Positions 43,476-51,591 are shown, numbered from the stretch's first letter. The stretch: DNA of 64,000 nt from Variovorax sp. PBL-H6 (GCF_901827155.1 NZ_LR594660.1:620001-684000); one strand, 5' to 3'. Notes: a model not told the origin generated them from the sequence alone. Translations and numbers: made by a program.

Positions 43476-43865
43476 GCTCAGCAAGCCGCGTAGCCCCTCA
43501 GCAAAGCCAGCAGCCTTTGTCAGCAAGGTATGCCTGTGAGCAAAGAAGGCGACGCCTTCCGGCGCCCGCAGGGCTACATAAACGCCGCGCTCCCGCGTGA
43601 GACCAACCTCCGCCTGTGCGGGTGAAGGCCGCGCCTTACCGGCGCCCCGGGGCTTAAGCCGCCCCGGAAGACCCAAGCCTTTCTACGCCGGACGCAGCCT
43701 CATCGTTGATAGCAGGCAGGCCGCTCCCTCCTGCGAAACGAGAGTTGGGTCTACCTGCGCAGGCAGGCGTGAGTACATCCGGCGCCTAGGGGCTTCCCCT
43801 CTCCCTGCCGCCCCCCCGCCTACCCTCCCGCCGTCCATCCGCGCGCCCCTACAGGGCGCAGAAAA

Positions 43866-43922
43866 GTCCATCCTGAGCCGCCGTGGGACGGGGTACGAAC
43901 GGGAAGAGCTTCGGGACCTCGG
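43866..43922 (+). repeat. Long direct repeat, copy 2
   Basis: Second copy of the 43016-43071 element, 850 bp away, with GTCCATCCTGAGCCGCCGTG and GAGCTTC.GGACCTCGG conserved. Confidence 0.8.
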
Positions 43923-43935
43923 AGAATAAATCGAT

Positions 43936-44067
43936 GGGGCGTACCAGACCTGCGAAGGTGCTGGCTCGAGCCGAATGGCGTCGGAGGAGCGAAGCGAGTC
44001 CGGCGACATCGAGGCGAAGAGGCTAGCCGGCCGCAAGGCCGAAACCGAGCAAGGTCTGGTACGCCCC
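43936..44067 (+). ncRNA. Candidate structured RNA or cruciform closed by a 16-bp perfect stem
   Basis: GGGGCGTACCAGACCT (43936-43951) is the exact reverse complement of AGGTCTGGTACGCCCC (44052-44067). Between them are the self-complementary GGCTCGAGCC, a GTCGGA/TCCGGCGAC arm around GAGCGAAGCGAG, and CGGCC-GCAA-GGCCG, a hairpin with a GNRA-type loop. The left arm overlaps the block shared with the first long repeat. Could be a folded RNA or a DNA cruciform site; expression is unknown. Confidence 0.4.
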
Positions 44068-44306
44068 AGGGACTCACGCCTAGCGACGATTTCACCCATG
44101 AAATCAGTAGCTTACGGAGGCCTCGGCCGAAATGAGGGGCTCTTGTACCCCGAAGAACCTCGCCTACCCCTGTTTCTTTGCCTGTTAGTCATCGATTAAA
44201 CGGGCCCGGAAACAGGGGGTTAAGAAATCGCGTTACCGGGCGCAGCGAGGCCTTCCCGAGCCCCGCAGGCCGCTTTCTCTTTGATGCCTGTACCCACCCC
44301 ATCACA

Positions 44307-44346
44307 GTTGTGTGCGCACGCCTGCGCTCACGGCGCTGCACACAAC
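44307..44346. repeat. 9-bp inverted repeat (hairpin)
   Basis: GTTGTGTGC (44307-44315) and GCACACAAC (44338-44346), with further GC pairing possible in the loop. It lies about 190 bases before doxX. Confidence 0.5.
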
Positions 44347-44539
44347 CGCTCTCACGGGTTTATACGCGAGCGTGCTGCTCATCACTGGGCTTCAGGCCGG
44401 GTTGCGCTCGTGCACTGTGCTGCAGGCGGACGGCGGACCCGCGCATACAAAACCTGTGCCTATGCAACAAGGAGGACTTGCTCGCCCGAGCCAGGCCCAC
44501 GCATCTCGGCGCCCGCCGCAAACGTCCCAAGGACTACCC

Positions 44540-44944
44540 ATGACCTCAGACCACATCGGAAAACTTCTTCTTCGCGCAACCCTGGGCGGCCTCATGCTCT
44601 TCCACGGTGCCGCAAAGATTCTCAACGGCACCGCCGGAATTGAGCGCATGCTGTCGGCAGCTGGACTGCCGGCGGCGTTCGCCAACCTCGTCCTCGTCGG
44701 TGAAGTGCTCGCTCCCGCGCTTTTGCTCCTGGGTCTGTTCACCCGCCCCGCGGCGATTGTGATTGCCGTCAACATGGTCGTCGCCGTACTACTGGCCCAC
44801 ACGAGTCACCTCTTCGCGCTCGGCAAGTCGGGCGGCTGGTCGCTCGAGCTGCAGGCCTTCTTCTTCCTGACCGCTGTTGTCATCGCCGTGTTCGGCGCTG
44901 GCAAGTACCGTATCGGCGTACAGCGCAAGGCGTGGTGGGCATGA
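44540..44944 (+). CDS. DoxX-family membrane protein
   Basis: 134 aa, four predicted membrane segments (LLRATLGGLMLFHGAAKIL; FANLVLVGEVLAPALLLLGLF; AIVIAVNMVVAVLLA; LQAFFFLTAVVIAVFGAG), the standard DoxX layout with a conserved HGAAK. AAGGA lies seven bases upstream. A 21-codon leader frame (TTG at 44478, preceded by AAGGAGG) ends in a TGA that overlaps the doxX ATG and may couple translation. DoxX proteins act in the inner membrane in redox or quinone-linked processes. A strong terminator follows. Confidence 0.82.
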   Translation: MTSDHIGKLLLRATLGGLMLFHGAAKILNGTAGIERMLSAAGLPAAFANLVLVGEVLAPALLLLGLFTRPAAIVIAVNMVVAVLLAHTSHLFALGKSGGWSLELQAFFFLTAVVIAVFGAGKYRIGVQRKAWWA

Positions 44945-44970
44945 CGCCAGGGGCGTAGCCCCGAACAAGA

Positions 44971-45000
44971 ACGGCGCCTTCGGGCGCCGTCAGCTTTTTC
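44971..45000 (+). terminator. Intrinsic terminator after doxX
   Basis: ACGGCGCC (44971-44978) pairs with GGCGCCGT (44983-44990), followed by CAGCTTTTTC. Confidence 0.8.
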
Positions 45001-45118
45001 TGGGCGCAGTACTTCGAGCCTTGTCAAGTGCACGCTGTTGTCCAGAACGTCGACCGCTCGATTTGGAGGCACTCTGTTCAAACCAAGCGCTGATGCGGGT
45101 TCGGCGCGAAGTACACCG

Positions 45119-45127
45119 GTTATCCAC
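45119..45127 (+). promoter_or_regulatory. Single consensus DnaA box
   Basis: A perfect TTATCCACA. It is isolated: no second box was seen nearby, although it lies only about 1.6 kb from the repeat array. Chance occurrence is quite possible. Confidence 0.35.
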
Positions 45128-45219
45128 AGAGTGATGCACGGGTTCGGTGGAAAACTCTGCGCGATTTTTTCACGGCTCATAGTTTGGCGCTTGCTCAAGG
45201 AGGCGGCGGCTCGGTTACC

Positions 45220-45972
45220 CTACGGTCGCGGCGGGAGCGGGACGGGGCGCTTGACAACTGTTCTGCGCTTCTCAGCCTCCATCGCCGGACCACCCCGTGC
45301 GGAAATCACTCGGAGCGTCGCGACGCTGCGATGAAAATCGCAGAACGCCTGCGCAACAACGTGGTCGGAGAACGAGCTTTGGCGCTCGTCCCCGTGAGGC
45401 GCGCGGATTGCCGTTGCCGGAATCTCGGTCGCCCATCCCTGATGGACTCTGAATGCACCGACGATTTGGCCGAACGTTGGCCATGCATGGTCAATCAATG
45501 CTTGCTCTGGCGTGAGCATCTCATCCGTCACCTCGCAGGGCACCTGTCCGTCCAAGCCTGCGTGGGCAGCGAAAAACTCAAGCTTTGCTTCGGTCAGCAC
45601 AGGCCGCACCGTGGCCATGCAGGTGTCGTAGAACTCCTTCGCGTCCGAGCGTGGCGTTCCCTTGAGGGCAGCGATGTAGCTGAAGTCAGTCGGCTCGGCG
45701 TCGATGCGGGCGAGCCAGAAGCCTGAAGAGCTGTAGCCATCTCCGACGTTGAGCCTGCGCATGAAGTAGCGCGCGCCGGCGCCGGTCTTCGGAGCGTCGT
45801 CGGTAACCGAAAGGTCGAAGCGGTCTAGGAGCGCAACCAAGTCGAGATGGTCCATCCGGTTGTCGACGCGTTCGTCGTCCGAATAGCGCGCCAGCATCGC
45901 CTTGAAATGGTCTAGGGCTGCCCGCTGTGTTGGCCAGGTTCGGCCGTTGGATAGCTGAATCGGTTTCGCCAC
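45220..45972 (-). CDS. DUF3223 (DCL domain) family protein
   Basis: 250 aa. The N-terminal 80 residues match the DUF3223/DCL pattern (KPIQLSNGRTWPTQRAALDHFKAMLARYSDDERV ... DLVALLDRF). The second half contains CEVTDEMLTPEQALIDHAWPTFGQIVGAF, the segment typical of bacterial DUF3223 proteins. In plants the domain is linked to RNA processing; in bacteria the role is unknown. The C-terminal 15 residues are basic and Pro-rich. Confidence 0.75.
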   Translation of the reverse strand: MAKPIQLSNGRTWPTQRAALDHFKAMLARYSDDERVDNRMDHLDLVALLDRFDLSVTDDAPKTGAGARYFMRRLNVGDGYSSSGFWLARIDAEPTDFSYIAALKGTPRSDAKEFYDTCMATVRPVLTEAKLEFFAAHAGLDGQVPCEVTDEMLTPEQALIDHAWPTFGQIVGAFRVHQGWATEIPATAIRAPHGDERQSSFSDHVVAQAFCDFHRSVATLRVISARGGPAMEAEKRRTVVKRPVPLPPRP

Positions 45973-46139
45973 GCTCTGTCCCGGTCAAGGGCTGAATTGT
46001 CGCAGGCATCGCGCCCCTGCTAGCCGTAGCCCGGATGGCTAGACTTCGGCATGCACCTGAAACGTCCACCCGCAGCATCCGCACCGATTTTCGAGCAAGG
46101 CGCTCGACAGGGGTCCGCGCCTTGACAGGAACACCCTCT

Positions 46140-46670
46140 ATGTATGAACGCGCGATGGGGCCGAGCTTCACCACGCTCGACCCGGAGGTGCGGCTCTTCC
46201 ATACGCTCGCGGGCTGCCACGAGCTGCGCGGCGCCGTTGAGACCGAGGCACCCAGCACGCTGGCCGGCAAGCTGCTTGCCCGAATGCTCGGTACACCGCG
46301 TCGTCAGAATCACGGGTCGCTGGTATTCAGCCTGGACGCCTCGCCGACAACCGAGCACTGGACGCGGAGGTTTCCCGCCTCAGCGATGAGCTCAACGTTG
46401 CGACTCGACACGCCAGGCATCGTCGAGCAGCTGGGCACTGCGCGCATGGCGTTCCAACTGGAAGCTGTGGAGGGCAAGCTCGTCATGCGCCTGCGGCAAC
46501 TGTGGTTTGCAGGCATTCGCTGCCCCACGTGGCTCATGCCGCGCGTCACCGCGGAAGAAACGGGGACGGCGAACAGGCTGAACTTTCATGTGCGCGCCAC
46601 TGTGCCGGGCGCGGGCCTGGTTGTCGCGTATCGAGGCTACCTCGTGCTTCCCACCCAGGAGGCGACGTGA
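46140..46670 (+). CDS. DUF4166 domain protein
   Basis: 176 aa beginning MYERAMGPSFTTLDPEVRLFHTLAG, with GSLVFSLDASPTTEHWTRRF, matching DUF4166, a domain often fused to or found near saccharopine dehydrogenase-like and DCC-family proteins. The start is set at 46140, where family similarity begins. The stop overlaps the GTG start of the DCC gene (GTGA), so the two are coupled. Confidence 0.8.
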   Translation: MYERAMGPSFTTLDPEVRLFHTLAGCHELRGAVETEAPSTLAGKLLARMLGTPRRQNHGSLVFSLDASPTTEHWTRRFPASAMSSTLRLDTPGIVEQLGTARMAFQLEAVEGKLVMRLRQLWFAGIRCPTWLMPRVTAEETGTANRLNFHVRATVPGAGLVVAYRGYLVLPTQEAT

Positions 46671-47056
46671 TTGTCGTCTTCGACGCACAGTGCCTCCTGT
46701 GCAATGGTTGGGTCCAGTTCCTCCTGAAGCACGACAAGGACGCCGTGTTCCAGTTCGCTTCGATACAAGGCGAGACCGGGCGGCGCCTGCTGGCGACAGC
46801 CGGGCTGAAGGTCAGTGGACTGGAAACACTTCTGCTTGTGGACGGGACGCAGACTTGGCAGCATACGGCGGCCATCCTGCGCGTGCTTCACGTAGTCGGC
46901 GGGGCATGGCGGCTCGCGTGGGCGGCGTGGCTGGTGCCTGCACCGGTTCGGGATGCAGTCTACCGCTTTGTCGCCCGCAACCGTTACCGAATCTTTGGCC
47001 GCTCCGCGGTCTGCCTGGTTCCGTCACCGCTCCACGCCGAGCGATTCCTTACCTGA
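46667..47056 (+). CDS. Thiol-disulphide oxidoreductase, DCC family (DUF393)
   Basis: 129 aa. The D-x-x-C-x-x-C motif opens the protein (VFDAQCLLCNGWVQFLL, Cys9 and Cys12), followed by FQFASIQGETGRRLL and the family's C-terminal RYRIFGR. AGGAGG precedes the GTG. DCC proteins are thioredoxin-like; coupling to a DUF4166 protein is a common arrangement. Confidence 0.87.
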   Translation: MIVVFDAQCLLCNGWVQFLLKHDKDAVFQFASIQGETGRRLLATAGLKVSGLETLLLVDGTQTWQHTAAILRVLHVVGGAWRLAWAAWLVPAPVRDAVYRFVARNRYRIFGRSAVCLVPSPLHAERFLT

Positions 47057-47200
47057 CGTCCGCCCGCGCGCGTCTATTCGGGATAACCGTGCAATCGCCT
47101 CGCAGTGACTGCTGAGTGGCCGGGGAGAGTGCTATAGCAGCCAGAGCTCCTAGTAGGTCGTAGCAACCACAGGCCTGAACATGATTACGGTACCGGCCGG

Positions 47201-47430
47201 TTACCGGGCGGCCGCCAGGAAAGGCCAAGCTCCCGACGCGCGCCCACGCAAGAGCAGCCACACTGAACCGTAGACGACGGCCAGTACGCCCAGTGCTGTC
47301 CGGCAATGAGCCCGAGAAATCGCGCCCAGGGGGCATGGTAGAACGGCGTTGCCCCGAGAACGGCGACACCACGAAGCGCACACATGGTGAGAACCACAAG
47401 AGCTGCGCGGACCCTCCGGGGCGCGAGCAA
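47201..47430 (-). pseudogene. Small membrane protein gene with a missing base
   Basis: The frame from about 47430 encodes one membrane segment (RAALVVLTMCALRGVAVLG) and reads to GLIAG near 47300; the other frame continues with TALGVLAVVYGSVWLLLRG to a stop at 47201. Adding one G to the GG run near 47299-47300 joins them into a two-pass protein of about 76 aa. The start (TTG at 47430) is uncertain. Confidence 0.4.
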
Positions 47431-47556
47431 GTTGTGTGCGACGTCGGACAGGTCCGCCTACGGGCCGAACTCGGAAAAAGGAAACGCCGACCAGGTTCAT
47501 GGTCGGCGTTGAAGGGTGAGCGCGCGCAACAGGCTGGGCTGCACTCGTGGTGTGAA

Positions 47557-48663
47557 TCAAACTGCGGCGTTCAAGCGCTGGCGAGACCATTGGGTGACCA
47601 ACTCCTTCAATTGCGCGTCGCTGTGCGACAGCACGTACGCCTGGACTTCGGCAGGGTTGCTCCCCATCGCAGTGCGCACATCGGTCATCAAGCCGGCCAG
47701 GTCTCGCCCGTCCAGCCCCGACCAATCGCGCACCACTTCGCCACAAAACCGCGCTCGCGCTTCATTCCAGTTCCGGAACTCGGCCGCGGTTGCGGCGTAG
47801 CGCTCGCGAAAGCCGCACCCCTCCAGCCGCTCCATCAACATCGGAAGGTACTTGTCCTTCGCAGCGTCATACGGATAGGCGGGCAAGCTCCCAGCGGGCT
47901 GCTCTTCGAGCCAGGCAAGGAAACCCTTGTAGCTGGTTCGCTTTCTGTCGCGCACCCGGCTCTTAGCGTTTCGGTTGTGCAGCTGAAAGATGTCAGGGTT
48001 GAAGAACGGAGTGCTCGCGACGAAGCGAAAGATGTCCTCGAGCGTGTCGAAGCCAGCCGCCCAGGTTTCGTACTGCCATCCGAACGCGGGAAGGATGGTC
48101 CTCCAGTCGCGTTCCACCAGCAGTTCTGTGAATTCGTGGGTTCCGCTTTTGAAGGGGTAGAGCAAGCCCAGGTGCCCGAGCTTCATCCCGAAGGAGTGCA
48201 CGACCCGTCCCAGGAGGTTCCCGCAGTCGTTGTACCCGTAGTAGGAAAGCGAGGTGTCAAACGCCAGCGGCGACGTTGGCAGAATGTCGACCTGAAGCTC
48301 GTTGAAGGCAAAGCTGTACGTCTTGCCCGATGCCGCAAGCTGAGCAACGGTGCGAACCGCGACTTCAGCTTCGACCGGCGCATCAAGCTGGTTTACCGGC
48401 GAGCCGTCACTGACCAGGTAGTCGATGCCGAATGCGCGGGCAAGGGAATGCCGAAAGTCGAACGCAGAGCCGTCCGTCACTTCTACGAGGACATCCATGT
48501 CCCCGAACGACTCCTTGGCCCGGTACGCCGGGATGACTGCAGCGCGCCGGTTGGGGCCCACGATGGTTTGCACCCGGCCCAACACGTCGGAAACAAGGGG
48601 GTGGTACTCAGCGGCGCTGAAGCGCCGCGTATGCCGGATGCCATTTAGTGCGTTTCCGCCCAT
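47557..48663 (-). CDS. Nucleotidyltransferase-fold protein (368 aa)
   Basis: GGAG lies seven bases before the ATG at 48663. The start MGGNALNGIRHTRRF, followed by VIPAYRAKESFGDMDVLVE, resembles nucleotidyltransferase-like proteins found in large phages and plasmids; the GDMDVL motif supplies the acidic pair of a pol-beta active site. A third acidic residue may be in NELQVDILPTSP. The C-terminal half is helical. The biochemical role is unknown. Confidence 0.65.
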   Translation of the reverse strand: MGGNALNGIRHTRRFSAAEYHPLVSDVLGRVQTIVGPNRRAAVIPAYRAKESFGDMDVLVEVTDGSAFDFRHSLARAFGIDYLVSDGSPVNQLDAPVEAEVAVRTVAQLAASGKTYSFAFNELQVDILPTSPLAFDTSLSYYGYNDCGNLLGRVVHSFGMKLGHLGLLYPFKSGTHEFTELLVERDWRTILPAFGWQYETWAAGFDTLEDIFRFVASTPFFNPDIFQLHNRNAKSRVRDRKRTSYKGFLAWLEEQPAGSLPAYPYDAAKDKYLPMLMERLEGCGFRERYAATAAEFRNWNEARARFCGEVVRDWSGLDGRDLAGLMTDVRTAMGSNPAEVQAYVLSHSDAQLKELVTQWSRQRLNAAV

Positions 48664-48744
48664 GTCAAATCTCCATTGATGATTGTCCTGCACAGTCTAG
48701 ACAGGACGGTTTAGCTCGAGGCGGGAGGGCAAGGGCCGAAAAAA

Positions 48745-48763
48745 GGCCCTCATGATGAGGGCC
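48745..48763 (-). terminator. Intrinsic terminator for the 48779-49117 gene
   Basis: The perfect palindrome GGCCCTCATGATGAGGGCC is followed, on the minus strand, by a run of T. Confidence 0.82.
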
Positions 48764-48778
48764 CCGAATCAGACAGCG

Positions 48779-49117
48779 CTACCTGTCGTGAATGTCCGCG
48801 TCCTGGGCGGGTCGCCACTGCTGCTGAGCGGCCCGAGCTTTCAGCTCGCGCTTGACGCTGCCGTACACCCCGATGCCCAAGGCAGTGACCAGGCCTGCCC
48901 CGAATGCGCAGAGCGGGCCGGCCAGCATATAGCCGCCGAATGCCCATCCAGCGATGAGCGCGACCGCGGGCGCCGTCTTCACGAACCCTTGGGCACGCAG
49001 AGCGAGCAAGCGTTCCATGGCATCGCGCGATGCGTAGATGACGCCTGCCAACAGCGCGAGCTGAAGGAAGAAGTTCATCGACCCCAACACCTTTGCAAGT
49101 TCCTGCATGTTTTCCAT
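48779..49117 (-). CDS. Small membrane protein (112 aa)
   Basis: Two or three hydrophobic segments (MNFFLQLALLAGVIYA, APAVALIAGWAFGGYMLAGPL, AGLVTALGIGVYG), then a basic, Gln-rich tail. The ATG at 49117 is chosen; an internal ATG at 49108 is also possible. A 12-bp palindrome ATTCTCGAGAAT (49116-49127) spans the start. No family recognised. Confidence 0.6.
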   Translation of the reverse strand: MENMQELAKVLGSMNFFLQLALLAGVIYASRDAMERLLALRAQGFVKTAPAVALIAGWAFGGYMLAGPLCAFGAGLVTALGIGVYGSVKRELKARAAQQQWRPAQDADIHDR

Positions 49118-49282
49118 TCTCGAGAATGTCCGCCTTGCCGCGTCATCCGAGCCCCTCGGGCTCGAAGTGGTCGAAGCCCGGCGGATGGTTAACGAGTCCG
49201 TCGACCCGATGAGCAACAGCTGCTCATACGTTGTATAGCTAGCGGCGACCCGACGCAGTCGCACCAACCACGCGCCAGACGA

Positions 49283-49306
49283 CAAAAAGCCCCGCAAAGG
49301 CGGGGC
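49283..49306 (-). terminator. Intrinsic terminator of the 37-aa gene
   Basis: On the minus strand, GCCCCGC and GCGGGGC form a 7-bp stem followed by TTTTT. Confidence 0.78.
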
Positions 49307-49334
49307 CGTCGAGGGGGAACCTTCCCCGGGGCGG

Positions 49335-49448
49335 TCAGTAGCCGATGCTCTTGTCGAACTCTTCGTTGCCGTTTCCAAAGGTATTCGGGAACAGGAACAC
49401 GAAAAGTCCGGTAACGACGACTGCGCAGAGGAGATATTGAAGTTCCAT
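49335..49448 (-). CDS. 37-aa single-pass membrane microprotein
   Basis: Reads MELQYLLCAVVVTGLFVFLF followed by PNTFGNGNEEFDKSIGY. One hydrophobic helix and a short acidic tail are typical of small membrane proteins. A clear sigma70 promoter (49456-49483) and a terminator (49283-49306) bracket it exactly, which makes it a credible gene despite its size. The predicted transcript begins only a few bases before the ATG. Confidence 0.65.
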   Translation of the reverse strand: MELQYLLCAVVVTGLFVFLFPNTFGNGNEEFDKSIGY

Positions 49449-49455
49449 GATGCGA

Positions 49456-49483
49456 ATTGTAGCAGGGTTTTAGAATTTAGCAA
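49456..49483 (-). promoter_or_regulatory. Sigma70-type promoter of the microprotein gene
   Basis: On the minus strand TTGCTA (49478-49483), a 16-base spacer and TACAAT (49456-49461). The spacer contains CTAAAAC, an element seen near other promoters in this window. Confidence 0.65.
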
Positions 49484-49606
49484 TAGCTTTTAGCTTCTCT
49501 ACAACAACCAAGCCCCTGAAACCAACCACCTCCCTGCCCCACGCTTTAGGGCGCCCAACACGCCCGCAACACCACTGGCTGCGCCGCCACGCATCACTCG
49601 CAAACG

Positions 49607-49632
49607 AAGAAAACGCCGGCTCGGCCGGCGTT
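49607..49632 (-). terminator. Intrinsic terminator of the AAA ATPase gene
   Basis: AACGCCGGC (49612-49620) and GCCGGCGTT (49624-49632) form a 9-bp stem; on the minus strand TTTTC follows. Confidence 0.78.
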
Positions 49633-49642
49633 CGTTTGAATG

Positions 49643-50467
49643 TTAAGCAGTGGGCTCGGCGCTCAAGCCGCGCGCCTTTGCAAGTAGTGCGTCCTTAGCT
49701 TTAGCTAGCGCGCCAAGCGTGAATTCAACGTAGTTCGCGCCGGAAATGCCCAGCGCAAAAACCGAATGCGTGGCCACGATGATTTGAAAGCTCGCCGTAG
49801 AGCGCTCCTGGGCAAACGCATGCCACAGCTGTGATTGCCACTCAATCGAGAAGTTGCTCTCCGGTTCGTCGAGCAGAATGCTCGGTTGCCCGGGCTCGAT
49901 GGACGCGGCCATTCTCCGCTCAATCAATTCCAGCTTGGGCTTCCAGACACTGTTCAGGTTGCCGGCGCCCACCTTTCGGACGATATCCGTCGGCATCTTG
50001 GCTTTCCCCGCCAGGATAGCGAGGGCCCTATTGATGCGCTGGACCGACACCTGGCCGTGGCTGGCCTCGCGTTCCGAAAGCTTCGACATGATGCCCTCCC
50101 TCAGAAAGTCGTCATCGAAGGAGCCCCCACTGACGCCAATTTGCTTCCGGCTGTCGACGAACACCGCGGGCTGCCCGTCGTGTGTCACCTTGAGCCCGAT
50201 GCCGTCCACGGCCGCCTTTTGGAACGGTGCCTCGATGGTCGAGCGCAGCGACTCCTCTGTGATGGCGGATACCCCACCTTGTGTGGCGCACATCGTGTCG
50301 CTGAGGATGCGCAGGACTGTGGTCTTGCCGCAACCGTTGGGGCCGAAAAGAATGTTCAGGCCCGGCTTGAAGTCAAGCTTCTTGCGTCCAGCAAAAAATG
50401 GAAGCTGGGCCGCGTAGCCGAACAGCGGGGACCTTTTGAGGCCGGTGAACGAAATAGATGTGTACAT
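49643..50467 (-). CDS. AAA/ABC-type ATPase (OLD/SMC-like)
   Basis: 274 aa. Walker A GPNGCGKT (42-49), a Walker B and D-loop LLDEPESN (198-205) and the switch His in VATHSVF (231-237). Between them is a short helical insert rather than a long coiled coil. This is the ABC-type ATPase pattern common in defence and repair proteins. It lies directly downstream of a frameshifted small gene, perhaps co-transcribed. Role unknown. Confidence 0.78.
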   Translation of the reverse strand: MYTSISFTGLKRSPLFGYAAQLPFFAGRKKLDFKPGLNILFGPNGCGKTTVLRILSDTMCATQGGVSAITEESLRSTIEAPFQKAAVDGIGLKVTHDGQPAVFVDSRKQIGVSGGSFDDDFLREGIMSKLSEREASHGQVSVQRINRALAILAGKAKMPTDIVRKVGAGNLNSVWKPKLELIERRMAASIEPGQPSILLDEPESNFSIEWQSQLWHAFAQERSTASFQIIVATHSVFALGISGANYVEFTLGALAKAKDALLAKARGLSAEPTA

Positions 50468-50629
50468 GTCTCGGTTTTCAGAGTTTGCCTGCTTGGTCTA
50501 GCAATCGGGGCCTGGCCGCACAGGCCCGGTGCGGCGGCGCGCCCGCATGCAACGACCAACGCGGCGGCCCTTGAAGATGCGCCCTCGCGCGCAGCCAGGG
50601 GTAAGAATCCGCCGCGGCCCGCAGTCGAG

Positions 50630-51012
50630 CTAGTCAGCAGCCGGGTCCGGCGTCGCAAGCAGCATCTCGGCCAGGTCGAGCGCTTTCCGTGCCGCATGGC
50701 GCGGCCTTCGTAGATGCGGACCTGCGCCCGCTTGCGAGCAATGAGGGATGCCGCGGCCTCTTCCTTGGTCGGGCAGGCGTACCGCTTGTTGGCAGACAGC
50801 CGAACGAACTTCGGCGCGCCGTGAACATCTAGCCAGACGCCCCTCGCAGTTTGCTTGGTCACCAGGAACTCTCGACAGAGGATGTCCACTCGACCTTCCC
50901 CGATTGGGTTATCGAACTCGTCGAGCGATGGCGCATAGCGGACATCTTCGTATCGGTAGAAGACGTCGAAGCTCGAGGCCCGGCTGGCGGCAAAGGTGGT
51001 TGGGGCTTTCAT
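50630..51012 (-). CDS. Hypothetical protein, frame shifted near its end
   Basis: From ATG 51012 the frame reads well to residue ~104 (RKRAQVRIYEGRA) and then becomes Arg/Cys-rich. Another frame continues as ARKALDLAEMLLATPDPAAD and stops at 50630-50632. Adding one C to the CC at 50698-50699 (minus strand) joins them into a protein of about 127 aa. Without correction the frame runs on to 50356, through the ATPase start. No family recognised. Confidence 0.5.
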
Positions 51013-51112
51013 GGGCGCCTATAGCAAGGCTCCTTTAGCGCTTCATTTGGCCAAGCTCTGACGCCCCGGGGCGGCGGTGTTGTTCGCCTCCCGTTCCATT
51101 TCCTCGAAAGAA

Positions 51113-51141
51113 AGGGCCTCCGTGCGTACGCAGGAGGCCCT
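51113..51141 (-). terminator. Intrinsic terminator of the 51160-51591 gene
   Basis: AGGGCCTCC (51113-51121) and GGAGGCCCT (51133-51141) form a perfect stem; TTTCTTTC follows on the minus strand. Confidence 0.8.
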
Positions 51142-51159
51142 GGAATGACGTGTGGGCTT

Positions 51160-51591
51160 TCAGCGCTTGTAGTAGCGCGCACCTTCGGCTGATTGCGGGT
51201 AGTTGCTGGCTTGTCGAGCGCGGTGGGAGGAAATCCGACCGGTCGCGGTTCCTTCGCCGCCGAATCGAGGAATTCCCTCGAAATTCGGGGATGAGGAGAC
51301 GAACCGGCTCATTGAGGAGCCAAGGAGAGCGTACCGAACTACGCCCGCGCCAAAGCTCGACACGAACCGCGAGATATCCTTCACGCGCTTGTCAACTTCC
51401 GGGTCAGCGACGGGCACGCCCAACCTTGCCAGGGTTCTGGCAAGTGACAAAGCGCTGAGGCGAGCCGATTCTGCGGGAAGCGGAAGCTGCACTCCAACCC
51501 CGTCAGCTCCCTTCACGAGTTTTGTGCCGCGAGGGAGGGCCTGGAAGCCCGTCGTGGTGGCGTCGATGGGGGAACGTTTGATATCGGGCAT
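51160..51591 (-). CDS. Hypothetical protein (143 aa)
   Basis: A basic, soluble protein starting MPDIKRSPIDATTTGFQALP, with a helical centre (LSALSLARTLARLGVPVADPEVDKRV) and a Gly/Ser-rich, basic tail. No family recognised. A terminator lies just beyond the stop. Confidence 0.6.
   Translation of the reverse strand: MPDIKRSPIDATTTGFQALPRGTKLVKGADGVGVQLPLPAESARLSALSLARTLARLGVPVADPEVDKRVKDISRFVSSFGAGVVRYALLGSSMSRFVSSSPNFEGIPRFGGEGTATGRISSHRARQASNYPQSAEGARYYKR

Larger units (their letters stand above)
41878..44539. other. Repeat-rich, nearly gene-free region
   Basis: About 2.7 kb with no convincing gene, only one weak candidate (42452-42727). It holds a promoter-like TTGAAA...TTATAA (42264-42295), TAAACCC twice (42314-42327), a decamer tandem repeat, a 28-bp tandem array, 56-bp direct repeats 850 bp apart, a 132-base inverted-repeat structure, and a 9-bp hairpin. 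Such clustering suggests a maintenance or origin-like region, a non-coding RNA locus, or a recombination site; the sequence alone cannot decide. Confidence 0.5.

Noticed and set aside
45119..45127. Consensus DnaA box as an origin of replication
   Set aside because: A single box without an AT-rich stretch, further boxes or a replication gene; kept only as a weak site.
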